From contig NZ_CP096255.1 in assembly GCF_011516635.5 (NCBI RefSeq), forward strand, positions 1,178,001 to 1,242,000: a stretch of 64,000 nt of DNA. Direction: 5' to 3'. Shown in pieces: positions 36,927-46,134 of the stretch. Each line of letters starts with the position of its first letter. Within the stretch, counting starts at the first letter, position 1. Under the pieces are notes generated by a model that did no database searches, had not been told where the DNA came from, and saw only the letters and a program-made list of their open reading frames with translations. The stretch is from Bradyrhizobium barranii subsp. apii. GTDB lineage: Bacteria > Pseudomonadota > Alphaproteobacteria > Rhizobiales > Xanthobacteraceae. A program made the translations under genes and the position numbers.

Positions 36927-37978
36927 GAGCATTTTCCGACCGGAAAGAATCGGGTGGGGATTCCCAAAACGGCGCGAGTCAGATTCAAGCTGCATGCTGG
37001 CGAGGGAGGCCAGCATGTATGGCCAGGGCGCTTTCGGTTGATCTTCGCCAAAGGGTGGTAGCCGCGATTGACGGTGGCATGTCCTGTCGACAGGCTGCTG
37101 AGCGCTTTGGTGTCAGCGCGGCCAGTGCGATCCGCTGGCGCGGTCGCCTCAAGAAAGTTGGCGACATCGTTCCTAAACGCCAGGGCGGTGACCGCAAATC
37201 GCAGCGCATCGAAGCGCATTCGCAATTGATTCTGGAGGCGGTGACAGCGAGGCCGGATATCACGCTTGCCGAGTTGCGAGAACTGTTGAAACGTCGTGGA
37301 ATATCGACTGGCATCGCGTCGCTCTGGCGTTTTTTCCAGCGCAGAAAGATCACACTTAAAAAAAGACAGCGCACGCCGCCGAGCAACGGCGCGGCGATAT
37401 AAATGCCGCACGTGAGGAGTGGTTCGAAGGGCAAATCGACCTTGACCCTGAGCGTCTCGTCTTCATCGACGAAACCAGCGCCAACACCAAAATGGCGCGG
37501 CGTTACGGGCGCTCGCCACGCGGCGAGCGATGTCGTGCAGCTATCCCACACGGACATTGGAAGACGACGACGTTCACCGCTGGATTGCGCTCCGACGGTC
37601 TGATCGCGCCGCTTGTTCTGGACGGTCCAATGGATGGCGACGCTTTCCTGGCCTACGTCGAGCAATTGCTCGCCCCATCGCTGCGGCCGGGCGATACCGT
37701 TATCATGGACAACTTGCCCGCTCACAAGGTCCATGGCGTTCGAGAGGCCATCCAGGCGGTCGGAGCTAGCCTGCTCTATCTTCCGCCCTACAGTCCAGAC
37801 TTCAACCCGATTGAAATGGCCTTCTCCAAACTGAAAGCGCTGTTGCGGACCGCCGCAGCCCGCACCATGCCCGATCTCTGGCAAGCAATCGCCAACGCTC
37901 TCAAACGCTTCTCACCCGAGGAATGTCAAAATTATCTCGTCGCGGCTGGTTACGACGCAACGTGATCGGAAAACGCTC
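36927..37978 (+). mobile_element. IS630-family element, copy 2 (uninterrupted)
   Basis: A 1052-bp element with the same ends as copy 1 (GAGCATTTTCCGACCGG / GATCGGAAAACGCTC) and TA duplicated at 36925-36926 and 37979-37980. It sits 7 bases before the start of a cyclic-nucleotide-binding gene and so separates that gene from its upstream sequence. It is in direct orientation relative to copy 1. Confidence 0.95.
37019..37965 (+). CDS. IS630-family transposase in two frames, copy 2
   Basis: The same two-frame layout as copy 1, joined by a -1 shift on the seven-A run (CTTAAAAAAAG, about 37357). The DDE residues are conserved. Three residues differ from copy 1: Gly for Ala in RWRGRLKK, Arg for His in LLKRRGIST, and Thr for Ala in LLRTAAART. 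Confidence 0.9.
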
Positions 37979-37985
37979 TAGCGCG

Positions 37986-38474
37986 ATGGTTGTCAGTGCC
38001 CCCGAGCTGAAAACGTTCCTGCTCGCGACGCCGTTCTTCGGCGGTCTTCCGGACCCGAGCCTCGACCTGCTGATTTCGATGCTGGTCGAGTGCCGCTTTG
38101 ATGCCGGCGCGACCGTCGTGGCGGAAAGCGAGCCGGGACGCTCGCTGTTCATCGTCAAGTCCGGCCGGCTGGCGGTGAGCAAGCGGGCGAACTCGGGGAA
38201 CGTCATCCCGATTTCCGTTCTGGAGGCTGGCGATTTCTTCGGTGAAATGACGCTGATTGAAATGCAGAATCGTTCCGCAACGGTGGTCGCGGAGAGTCCG
38301 ACGGTGCTGTACGAGCTGACGGCGCAAAAGCTCTACGCTTGCTACAAGGCCGATATCCACGCCTATGTGATCGTCCTGCAGAACGTCAATCGAGAGCTAT
38401 GCCGGCGGCTGCGCCGTGCCGACGATCGCCTCACCGGACACCAGGCGGACGAAGACGAAACCCCCGCGAGATGA
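37986..38474 (+). CDS. Cyclic nucleotide-binding domain protein
   Basis: A 162-residue Crp-like effector domain. FFGGLPDPSLDLLISMLVEC, PGRSLFIVKSGRLAVSK, DFFGEMTLIEMQNRSATVVA are the cNMP-fold landmarks; no helix-turn-helix follows. The natural start is ATG 37986. The IS630 end provides an in-frame ATG at 37923 that would add 21 residues ([20 protein letters not shown]...). The native promoter and ribosome site are cut off by the insertion. Confidence 0.8.
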   Translation: MVVSAPELKTFLLATPFFGGLPDPSLDLLISMLVECRFDAGATVVAESEPGRSLFIVKSGRLAVSKRANSGNVIPISVLEAGDFFGEMTLIEMQNRSATVVAESPTVLYELTAQKLYACYKADIHAYVIVLQNVNRELCRRLRRADDRLTGHQADEDETPAR

Positions 38475-38570
38475 CTGTGCTTCTCTGCGCCGCCGCAAGT
38501 TCGCTCCGCGGCTGACGGTCCCGGATTACGCTCGCGCTCCATCCGGGCCACGCCACTTCGCGTGGGACGT

Positions 38571-39062
38571 TCAGCCCACCGGTCCCGGGATCCAATCGTC
38601 CCCTGAAAGTGGACTGACCCTTACGCCAACAATGACTCCGAGTTCCAGGCTTGGATCGAAATGGCGCATCGTCCGCTCGTTGAGGTCGATGATGCGGCCA
38701 GGCCTTAATGGCCCCACGTCATTTATCTTGACGATGACCTTCTTGCCGACGGCCTCGACGAGGGCATATTTCGGCCTCGCGCCAAATTGGACCCCGCCAA
38801 ATTTCCCGCGCAAATTCGTCTTGATGGCAGCCGCCCAGACAGAGGGATCATAGCGCTCGCCGGAGGCTGTGTTCGGACCGCCCTCTTCCTTGCCGGGCTT
38901 GAACGGATTGTACATGGATGCGGCGCCAACGATCGCCTGCCCGGAGGCGGCATCGACGACGGCGCTTGAGTGAACTTCACACGCTTCACTTCGATCAACG
39001 GGAACAGAAACGGCAAGCGCAACCAGGGCGCCGCAAATTGCGGCGCTCGAGCGGAACAGCAT
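38571..39062 (-). CDS. RlpA-like septal ring lytic transglycosylase family protein
   Basis: A 163-residue exported protein with a signal peptide (MLFRSSAAICGALVALAVSV) and a double-psi beta-barrel: GAASMYNPFK, NTASGERYDPS, VIVKINDVGPLRPGRIIDLN. Rather short and without a SPOR domain. It may act on peptidoglycan or be an expansin-like binding protein. Confidence 0.8.
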   Translation of the reverse strand: MLFRSSAAICGALVALAVSVPVDRSEACEVHSSAVVDAASGQAIVGAASMYNPFKPGKEEGGPNTASGERYDPSVWAAAIKTNLRGKFGGVQFGARPKYALVEAVGKKVIVKINDVGPLRPGRIIDLNERTMRHFDPSLELGVIVGVRVSPLSGDDWIPGPVG

Positions 39063-40164
39063 TATAACTCCTGTGATTTTTTCGATCGTCCGGTTCCGAC
39101 ACCGCAAGCATGGTCAAGCGAACGCGGAAGCGTTCACGAACTTGCACCAGTGCTTTGCGGATTCGAGCCAACCCCTGGCTACGGAACCGATGTGCGAACC
39201 AGAGCGGTCCGCACGCAGTGTTTTAGGTTGTCCCCGACTAAGACAGAGAATGCGTCAGCAGCATGACCTGATGGAACCTGCGGTGAGTGACAAATGCGAT
39301 GTCGCCACAAGCCGACACGCTCGCGCTAATTGATGCGTCGGGCAAAACACCCGCCGCTCGCACAAACCCGTCAATCCTCTGCAGTAAAAATATTCCACTT
39401 TACCGAAATTCGGAATTGCGGCATTGTCTCCGCCATCCCGGCCCGAGAAGAGGGGCGATCGTACGTCGTCACGAACGTGGGCCGGGGTGCGGTGGACGCG
39501 GCAGTGCCGGGCACGCGAATGCGGGACCAGGGCGAGATGAACCTCGTGAGGGCCTTGACTGCGTGCGGGACGGACGGCGCCTGTGTCCAGCGAAGCCCTT
39601 GGGCGGAGCTGGATCGCTGCGTACGGCGAAAACGTGTGGTCCTGACCGTCGTTGCTACGGTCAAGCCTTGCGGAGATGGATCGGGGCTCTACCGGGTTTC
39701 GAGGCATCGCCAATTCGCGAGGTGACGGAGGCCAGAAGGAACTCGGCTCCGGGGAGAGCGCGCATAAGCCGTCAGACCATCGCGCAGGGAAGGCCGGGTG
39801 TTTTTCCGGCCCACCTGTTTCCCGCCTGCGCATTTGCGTGTGCAAATTCCTGGCGCAGCGGATCATGGGTGCCAGCCGGCACCCGGCCTTCCCTGCGCCC
39901 TCTTCACGGAAGAGGGCGAAAGAGGAGAGCAAAACTCGGGCGTTTCATGCCGCGAGAATGCCGCTTCATGCGTGAATTGAGAATCGTGTTGCCCGATGGG
40001 ATTGATCGAGACGCGGGGTGCGTGTCGCTCAAAATCCACATGCGTTCGTAATCGCCAGCTTAGGTGCCTCAAACGGTCGCATCCGCGGACGCGATATCTT
40101 TGCGATGGCCTGACCAGGTTCCATAGTGTCAGCGATGATTTGCAACCGAGGGGCGGGGTATCAA
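39063..40164. other. Gene-poor kilobase with repeat sequence
   Basis: About 1.1 kb with no credible gene. A long minus-strand frame over 39255-39932 reads as a protein but is made from interspersed repeat sequence, so I do not call it. The tail (39961-40164) should hold the promoter of the outer-membrane gene. Confidence 0.5.
39864..39960. repeat. Interspersed repeat, copy B
   Basis: Second copy of the repeat at 35354-35450, same strand. The two share CTTCCCTGCGCCCTCTTCAC and ACTCGGGCGTTTCATGCCGC. Confidence 0.7.
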
Positions 40165-41453
40165 ATGACAGCGCGTAAATGTTTCATCGTGGCCGCGGGA
40201 TTGATGACGGCGAGCGCCGCCCATGCCGAGGACGTTCCCTCCAACGCCGAACTGTTTCGCATGCTGAAAGCGCAGCAGCAGACCATCTCCGAGCTGCGCG
40301 CCGAATTGAAGCAGGCCAAACAGGAGCGGCGCACGGTCACTCCGCGAGAGGCGACTGCACCGGCAGCCAAGCCAGCCGGACGCGACGCCGCGAGGGAGAC
40401 GGTTGCGGTAGCACCGCCCGCGCAGGCTTATGCGATGTACAACAAGGGACCCGCAGTCGTGCCGGCGCGCACCGGCGGTGCCTATGTCGGTGTGTTCGGT
40501 GGCGGCGGCAGTCGCGGCGGCACTGACGTCAGCCAGCTCGGCACCGTCTTTTTCGTTGAGGCCGTCGGGGGCCCCTTGGCTGTCGACGCCACAGGGCGGA
40601 CTAGCAGCGGCGGCGTCGGGTTCGGTGGCGCGCATCTCGGTTATGAATGGTCGTATGGTACGTATCTGCGGCCCGCTTTGGAGATCGAAGGTTTCTATCT
40701 GGCAGGTAACCAGCCGCGTGCGACGTTGGTGACCCCCACAGACCGATTTGCAGAGCACTCCTTCGACACGACTTTCCCGACGCGCACCACGGTGCTGCTG
40801 GCGAACATGGTTGTCGGCTTCAACACGCCCTATCAAGGCATCACGCCCTATATCGGTGGCGGGATCGGGGCCGCGAACGTCTCCATCAACGGCGCCACGT
40901 CCACACAGACCGACCCGGCCGAGCCTGGCATCAACCACTTCAACGAGCGTCCGGACTCCTCAGCCTGGACCTTTGCGGCACAGGCCAAGGCCGGTGCGCG
41001 CTTCGCTCTCGGCAACAGCGGCGCTTACCTGTTCGGCGAGTACCGCTATCTGTACGTCGGCGATGTGAATCAGGTTTTCGGCTCCACCGTGAATCTGGAG
41101 GGTTCTGTGAGGTCGCGCTCACGCGAGGGCGCGGCAGGCGCTTATGACGCGACCTCATTGAAGCCGGATTGAACGAAGGCGCGGGAGGCTATTCGCGGTT
41201 TTGCAGCTATGGGGATTGTTCGAGATCGCCATGCCCGATCTGCTGGCTCGGCGCGTGAGGCAGAGACACAGGAGTGCGCATCCTGGAAGAGTTGAGATCA
41301 GACGCGCTTCGCCTGAGATCGCGATAGGCCTTTTGCTGCATCGGACGGTTGTTGTCGCGCAGTGTGACAGCACGGATTCGACATCGTCCGCGATGATCGA
41401 GACGCTGGGAGCGAAATGACGAATGATGATCGTCGTGCACGACATGACTTGGC

Positions 41454-42704
41454 TCACGATGTGTCGCATCGGAACGGTGATGTTCGAGGGCTGGGGCGTC
41501 TGAAGCTATGTCGAAAGCGCTCAATGATGCGCATGACGCCACCACAATCGGGACAGGCAGGAACCTCGGCCCAGGTTTGAGCCTCCGAATCCACAGGCGA
41601 CGGCTGGCCATCGTTTGGGGCTGTTCGCTCATGATCGAGAAGTTCGCGGCAAAGGGCGAGCTTGGCAGCGCGATGGCGGTTGGCCATGAAGCCGAAGTGG
41701 CGGATGCGGTGGAAGCCGTCAGGCGGCGTATGAAGCAGGAAACGGCGAATGAACTCATCGGGCTTGAGATTCATGATCTTTGTCGCGCTGTTTTGGCGAT
41801 AGTCCTTCCATGAGAAGGCGACATGATCGTCGTCGAGTGCGACGAGCCGGCTGTTGGCGATCGCGACGCGATGGGTGTAGCGGCCGAGATAGGCCAGGAC
41901 CTGTGCGGGTCCGCCGAAGGGCCGCTTGGCGTAAACAACCCAGTTGATGCGTCGCATGGCGTCGAGGTGGGCCGCAAAGGCAGCCGGCTCGGCCAGAGCT
42001 CCGAGATCGCCGAAGAAACGCAAGGCACCGGAGTTGAAGGCTGCCGACAGACGTTTGAGAAAAAGTGTGCGAAATAGTCTGGACAACGGTTTGACGGCCA
42101 GGAAGAAGTTCGGTCGGCAAGCGGTCCAGCGCGCGCCATCGGGCGAGAGGCCGCCACCCGGAACGACGCAATGGACGTGGGGATGATGCATCAGCGTCTG
42201 TCCCCAGGTGTGGAGGACGGCGACGCCGCCGATCGCACCGCCGAGCCGGCGTGGATTGGCGGCGAGCGTCGTCATCGCCTCGGCGGCAGCCTTGAACAGG
42301 ATGGCATAGACGACGGCCTTGTTCTGGAAAGCGATCGCGGCGATCGGTGCGGGAAGTGTAAAGACGACGTGGAAATAGGGAACCGGAAGCAGGTCGGCTT
42401 GACGCGCGGCGAGCCACGCGGCTCGGGCTCTCCCCTGACACTTCGGACAGTGCCGATTGCGGCAGGAATTATAGGCAACGCGTGTCGTGCCGCAGTCGTC
42501 GCAAGCCTGCATGTGGCCGCCGAGCGCCTCGGTCCGGCACGCAACGATCGCGCTCATCACGCGCCGCTCGACCCGCCCCAGATGACCGGCATGTACACGG
42601 CGATAGGCGTCGCCATGCCGGCGCAGAATATCGGCAATCTCGATGGCGGGCCTGTTGGAGCGGATGTCGGAGCGGGTCATGACCCGCATCCCGCTGCGGG
42701 TCAT
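41454..42704 (-). CDS. IS91-family HUH transposase, copy 2
   Basis: A 416-residue protein identical to the transposase at 7487-8737, with the zinc-binding cysteines, the HHPHVHCVVPGGG motif and the YLGRYTHRVAI tyrosine. It overlaps the recombinase of the same element by four bases. Confidence 0.92.
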   Translation of the reverse strand: MTRSGMRVMTRSDIRSNRPAIEIADILRRHGDAYRRVHAGHLGRVERRVMSAIVACRTEALGGHMQACDDCGTTRVAYNSCRNRHCPKCQGRARAAWLAARQADLLPVPYFHVVFTLPAPIAAIAFQNKAVVYAILFKAAAEAMTTLAANPRRLGGAIGGVAVLHTWGQTLMHHPHVHCVVPGGGLSPDGARWTACRPNFFLAVKPLSRLFRTLFLKRLSAAFNSGALRFFGDLGALAEPAAFAAHLDAMRRINWVVYAKRPFGGPAQVLAYLGRYTHRVAIANSRLVALDDDHVAFSWKDYRQNSATKIMNLKPDEFIRRFLLHTPPDGFHRIRHFGFMANRHRAAKLALCRELLDHERTAPNDGQPSPVDSEAQTWAEVPACPDCGGVMRIIERFRHSFRRPSPRTSPFRCDTS

Positions 42705-43561
42705 CCAGGTGGCGTCACCTCCAGCGACAGGCGATCGAGCGGGCTCTGCGTCGCTCGGATCGTATCGGTGGCGACCTGCGTGTAGCGCGCTGTCGACGAC
42801 AAATTATTGTGCCCGAGCAAGACCTGGATGATCCGGATATCGGTTCCGTTCTCGAGAAGATGTGTCGCGAAGCTGTGGCGCAGCGTGTGCGGCGTGACGC
42901 GCTTGGTCAGGCCCGCAGCCTTCACCGCCGACCGGCAGGCGGCATGCAGCACGGTCTGATCGATCGGATGATCTTCGTCACGACCAGGGAACAGATAAAG
43001 CCGCGGCCGGGCGAGCCGCCAGTAGGTGCGCAGGATGCCCAGCAGCTGGGGCGACAGCATCACGTTGCGATCCTTCGCGCCCTTGCCGTGGCGCACCTGG
43101 ATGACGCCGCGGGCGCTGTCGATGTCTTCGATCCGCAGTCCCGCAACCTCCGAGGCCCTGAGCCCGGCCGCATAGGCGGTGGTGAGCGCGGCGCGGCTCT
43201 TCAGGCTCGATACCGCTTCAAGAAACTGAACCACTTCGTCGGCGCTGAGAACGACCGGCAGCTTGCGCGGTTCTCGCGCATAGGGAATGCGCTCTGGGAT
43301 GAGCGCCTCGCCGAGCGTGACGCCGTAGAAAAACCGTAGCGCACAGACGATCTGGTTCAGCGCCGGCCATGAGATGCCGGTCGAGACCAAATGCACCTGG
43401 AAGGCGCGGACGTCTTCCAGCTCTAACCGGTCAGGCGATCGGCCAAAATAGCGGCTGAACTTCGAAACCGCGCTGATGTAGGATCTTTGCGTCGCCGGCG
43501 ACAGATTGCGGACGGTCATGTCTTCGATCATGCGGCGGCGAAGAGGGCTCAAATCGGCCAT
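42701..43561 (-). CDS. Tyrosine recombinase of IS91-like element, copy 2
   Basis: A 286-residue XerC/D-like recombinase, the same as copy 1 except for Pro in TKRVTPHTLRHSF. That is the usual residue at this place, so this copy probably represents the functional form. All of the catalytic Arg, His and Tyr residues are present. Confidence 0.9.
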   Translation of the reverse strand: MADLSPLRRRMIEDMTVRNLSPATQRSYISAVSKFSRYFGRSPDRLELEDVRAFQVHLVSTGISWPALNQIVCALRFFYGVTLGEALIPERIPYAREPRKLPVVLSADEVVQFLEAVSSLKSRAALTTAYAAGLRASEVAGLRIEDIDSARGVIQVRHGKGAKDRNVMLSPQLLGILRTYWRLARPRLYLFPGRDEDHPIDQTVLHAACRSAVKAAGLTKRVTPHTLRHSFATHLLENGTDIRIIQVLLGHNNLSSTARYTQVATDTIRATQSPLDRLSLEVTPPG

Positions 43562-43782
43562 CTCGATACTCCTGTCTGAGGGGGTGGGCTCCAACACCCA
43601 CATCCTCTCAGCCAGGAGGCGATCTATGCCACCTTGCCCCCTACGCCGCGGCAGCGGCTTCGTTCAATCCCGCTCATGCTGCGACCAGCCCGTGGACGGC
43701 CAGCTTCGGCGGCACATCGCACCATCTCGCAGCCGGCGGCATCGGCTTCGGCTTCTAGCTCAGCTCGATCACTGCGAGAATC

Positions 43783-43813
43783 GGAGGGGGCGGACGACAC
43801 GTCCGGCCCCTCC
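43783..43813 (+). terminator. Hairpin after the outer-membrane gene
   Basis: GGAGGGGGCGGAC and GTCCGGCCCCTCC form a 13-bp stem with one mismatch and a 5-base loop, 24 bases after the barrel gene's TAG. There is no T-run. Confidence 0.45.
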
Positions 43814-43858
43814 CAGGAGGCAACCGGGCAACGGAAGAAGGCGATTTTCTGAGGAAAC

Positions 43859-43933
43859 TGGTGCTGCCAGACAGGATTGAACTGTCGACCTCTCCATTAC
43901 CAATGGAGTGCTCTACCACTGAGCTACGGCAGC
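43859..43933 (-). tRNA. tRNA-Thr(GGT), left copy
   Basis: The minus strand folds as a complete cloverleaf: acceptor GCTGCCG/TGGCAGC, D-arm with AGCTCAGTGGTAGAGC, anticodon stem CTCCA/TGGAG with loop TTGGTAA (anticodon GGT), T-arm around GTTCAATCC, and encoded CCA. It is identical over 76 bases to 57052-57127 and marks one end of the island. Confidence 0.93.
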
Positions 43934-43934
43934 A

Positions 43935-44531
43935 GATGCTGGGATGTTGCTAACGGGCCTGACGGCCACGAAAGGGAGCAGCTTTCCCACAAAGTGCCGC
44001 AACGGATCACCGAAATTGCGTCGCTCTTTTTTGGCTATGTATCAGTCCCGTGAGCAATCATAAAGAGGGATGCTCGGCATCGCGTTCGATAAAGGCTTGT
44101 CGCGAAAAAAGGCTTGTCGCGAAAGGTGAGCCGCTTACAGGTCTGGTCAGGATCGCCGTGTATCCCATGCGCTGATCCGCCTTGCATGGGTCAGACGACC
44201 GCAAGGAAGCGCGGGCAGCGAGTGATGGCCTCGACCGAGATCTCACGCACCGGCTCCCCTCCCAGAGTCCTGCGGAGTCCGCTGGTGCGGTTTTCCTGTT
44301 GCCGCACCCCCCCCCACTACCCGACAGCCGCGAAAACGAATCCACGGTCTTCTCTGGGCGATTGAGAGTCGTGTGAGCAGCAGCCAGCGGTGCCATATTG
44401 GCATCGATCCGTACCGCGATGGTTGCCCCCGTAAAAGCCGCAGTGGCTTCAAGCGACCACCGCCTCACCACGGCCATGATCGAGGGATGGGTGGCCCGCA
44501 GTTCGCCCTGACGTGAGACTGCGCAGCCCCT
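43935..44531. other. Gene-free left part of the island
   Basis: About 600 bases without a credible gene. It contains a perfect tandem duplication of a 17-bp unit (44091-44124) and a run of ten C near 44310. Long frames here are shadows without coding character. Confidence 0.4.
44091..44124. repeat. Tandem 17-bp duplication
   Basis: Two perfect adjacent copies of AAAGGCTTGTCGCGAAA near the left island end. They could be binding sites for the integrase or excisionase, or a chance slip product. Confidence 0.6.
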
Positions 44532-45887
44532 ATGCTGGACCAGACGAATACGGCCACCTCCAAGAGAGCGAGGCCCATAAAGCATCGATGGTTCGACCCA
44601 TGGCTGATCGCCAGGAGCGAGCCGTTGAAGCAACTTGTGCGGCACGTCACGGCGCTCCTTGAAAGCCAAGAACAGCGCCAGCGAGCGCGGCGTCCTGACG
44701 ACCAGCAGAACCATGTTCGTGCCGTGGAGGGCGTGATCTGCAATCTGGCTTACGCGATCCTAAATCCGCCGCTGCCGACAGGCTGGCTTGCCACCGACAC
44801 CCGGAATGGCGAGCGCGGCAAAGGCAGGTACGACAACCCCGCATTCGGCACGACATACCGGAACTTGTTGGCGCAGCTTGAGGCCAATGGCGTGCTGCAC
44901 CGTCAAACCCCAGCCGCGTTCCGTGGCGAGAGGCATTCGATCCGGCCTACCAGCAGATTTGGCGATATGGTCCGGTCATCGGGCATCAGCTTCGCAGACT
45001 TTGGTGCCGATCCCGCGAGAGAAGTCGTGCTGCTGCGCCGGGTCAAGCGCTCGTACTCACCGGAGACAGGCCGACCGAGAAAGGACGCGAAACAGGTTGA
45101 CTACGAAGACACGTCTACCAGTCGTGCCTACCGGGCGGCAGTGCGGGAACTGAATGCCTTCCTCGACCAAGCGGACATCGCGTTCCTCGACGATGGTCTT
45201 GAGCCGGTGGTGGACCCGCACAGCAGAACGCTGACCCGGCGCTTCACCATCTTCGATGAGCAGGAACTTCGGTTCGATCAGGTCGGACGGCTGTTCGGCG
45301 GCTTCTGGTTGTCGCTCAAGAAGGAGCGACGGAAGCAGATCAGAATCAACGGCGAGCCTGTGATCGACCTCGACTACCAATCGATGTTTACCAGACTTGC
45401 CTACGCTGACCTGTGTCTCCAGCCGCCTGCTGGCGACCTCTACGCTATCCCCGGTCTTGAGGCTCACCGCAGCGGCGTCAAGCTCGCCATGAACTGCTTT
45501 CTTTTCGATGAGACCCCGAAGCGCAGGACATGGCCCCAAGACATGGGGTTCAGCCTCGAAACCGGCGCTGACATCGCGGGGGCCGATACCATCCAAGGCA
45601 AGCTGCCTGATGGGTGGACGGTCAACAGGACCAAGAAAGCGATCCTGACCGTTCATCCTGCTCTTGAGCGAGCGTGGGGCCGTGGCCTTGGCTATCGCCT
45701 GATGTGGCAGGAGAGCGAGATACTGCTGGCGGTTCTGCGTGAGTTGATGGAACAGAACATCCCGGCGCTCGGCCTCCATGATGGTCTACTTGTTCCCCTG
45801 TCGAGGATGGACACTGCCCTTGAGGTGATGCGGCACCAGTCGAAGGCCATCGTGGGCGTTGAGTTACCCTGCTCAGTCAAGGCGTGA
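44532..45887 (+). CDS. Island protein with family-A-polymerase-like motifs
   Basis: A 451-residue protein with no secure annotation. The C-terminal half has three ordered motifs like those of A-family polymerases: motif A-like VIDLDYQSMF (Asp281), fingers-helix-like R313-x3-K317-x3-N-x3-F325 in RSGVKLAMNCFLF, and motif C-like GLHDGLLV (His416-Asp417). Just before motif A is FGGFWLSLKKERRKQIRING, a stretch I associate with uncharacterised island proteins. The N-terminal half is helical and charged. A replication or repair role for the island is inference; loss of the PolI motif-A glutamate is noted. Confidence 0.55.
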   Translation: MLDQTNTATSKRARPIKHRWFDPWLIARSEPLKQLVRHVTALLESQEQRQRARRPDDQQNHVRAVEGVICNLAYAILNPPLPTGWLATDTRNGERGKGRYDNPAFGTTYRNLLAQLEANGVLHRQTPAAFRGERHSIRPTSRFGDMVRSSGISFADFGADPAREVVLLRRVKRSYSPETGRPRKDAKQVDYEDTSTSRAYRAAVRELNAFLDQADIAFLDDGLEPVVDPHSRTLTRRFTIFDEQELRFDQVGRLFGGFWLSLKKERRKQIRINGEPVIDLDYQSMFTRLAYADLCLQPPAGDLYAIPGLEAHRSGVKLAMNCFLFDETPKRRTWPQDMGFSLETGADIAGADTIQGKLPDGWTVNRTKKAILTVHPALERAWGRGLGYRLMWQESEILLAVLRELMEQNIPALGLHDGLLVPLSRMDTALEVMRHQSKAIVGVELPCSVKA

Positions 45888-45966
45888 GACAGGGGTGATC
45901 CTTACGCTTCCCATACATGGGGTAAGCAGTGGGTTCACCTCCCTGTTCACCGGGGTAGCAAGCTTA

Positions 45967-46055
45967 ACCCGGTTCACGTAGTCCTACCCGGCCTTCATCG
46001 TTGATGATGATCATTAATTACCCGTTGTAGACCCTGATAGACTAGTGAACCGGGT
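45967..46055. promoter_or_regulatory. Inverted repeat with clustered GTTCAC motifs
   Basis: ACCCGGTTCAC (45967-45977) and its reverse complement GTGAACCGGGT (46045-46055) are 67 bases apart. Two more GTTCACC copies lie just upstream (45932-45955). It sits between convergent genes of the island and could be a replication origin, an operator or a terminator; nothing here decides. Confidence 0.45.
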
Positions 46056-46134
46056 GGACGCGGTGAGCCACGTCTTACGGTGAATACTCATGACCACGAT
46101 GAGATGATGGATCATTGTCCACCAGAGAGCCTGA

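Larger units (their letters stand above)
41095..43665 (-). mobile_element. IS91-like element with tyrosine recombinase, copy 2
   Basis: A 2571-bp element equal in length to copy 1 and inverted with respect to it. It is flanked by AAT (41092-41094 and 43666-43668), the same trinucleotide as in copy 1 read on the other strand. The left 359 bases (41095-41453) carry no gene. Confidence 0.9.
40165..43758 (+). pseudogene. Outer-membrane beta-barrel protein split by IS91-like element
   Basis: The 5' part (40165-41094) encodes a signal peptide, a coiled-coil stretch (LKAQQQTISELRAELKQAKQ), a linker and the strands of a porin/Omp25-like barrel (GGVGFGGAHLGYEWSYGTYL). The insertion falls after GSTVN. 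The 3' part (43669-43758) gives PAHAATSPWTASFGGTSHHL and ends GIGFGF, the terminal Phe expected for barrel assembly. Removing the insert and one AAT joins the frame perfectly into 339 residues. As is, the product loses its last strand and gains 26 foreign residues ending at 41172. Confidence 0.92.

Noticed and set aside
39255..39932. 225-codon minus-strand frame resembling a hypothetical protein
   Set aside because: It lies over interspersed repeat sequence, part of which recurs at 35354-35450; such frames arise from the repeat, not from a gene.
44058..44714. 218-codon minus-strand frame at the left of the island
   Set aside because: It overlaps the polymerase-like gene and a tandem repeat, and has no protein-like composition.
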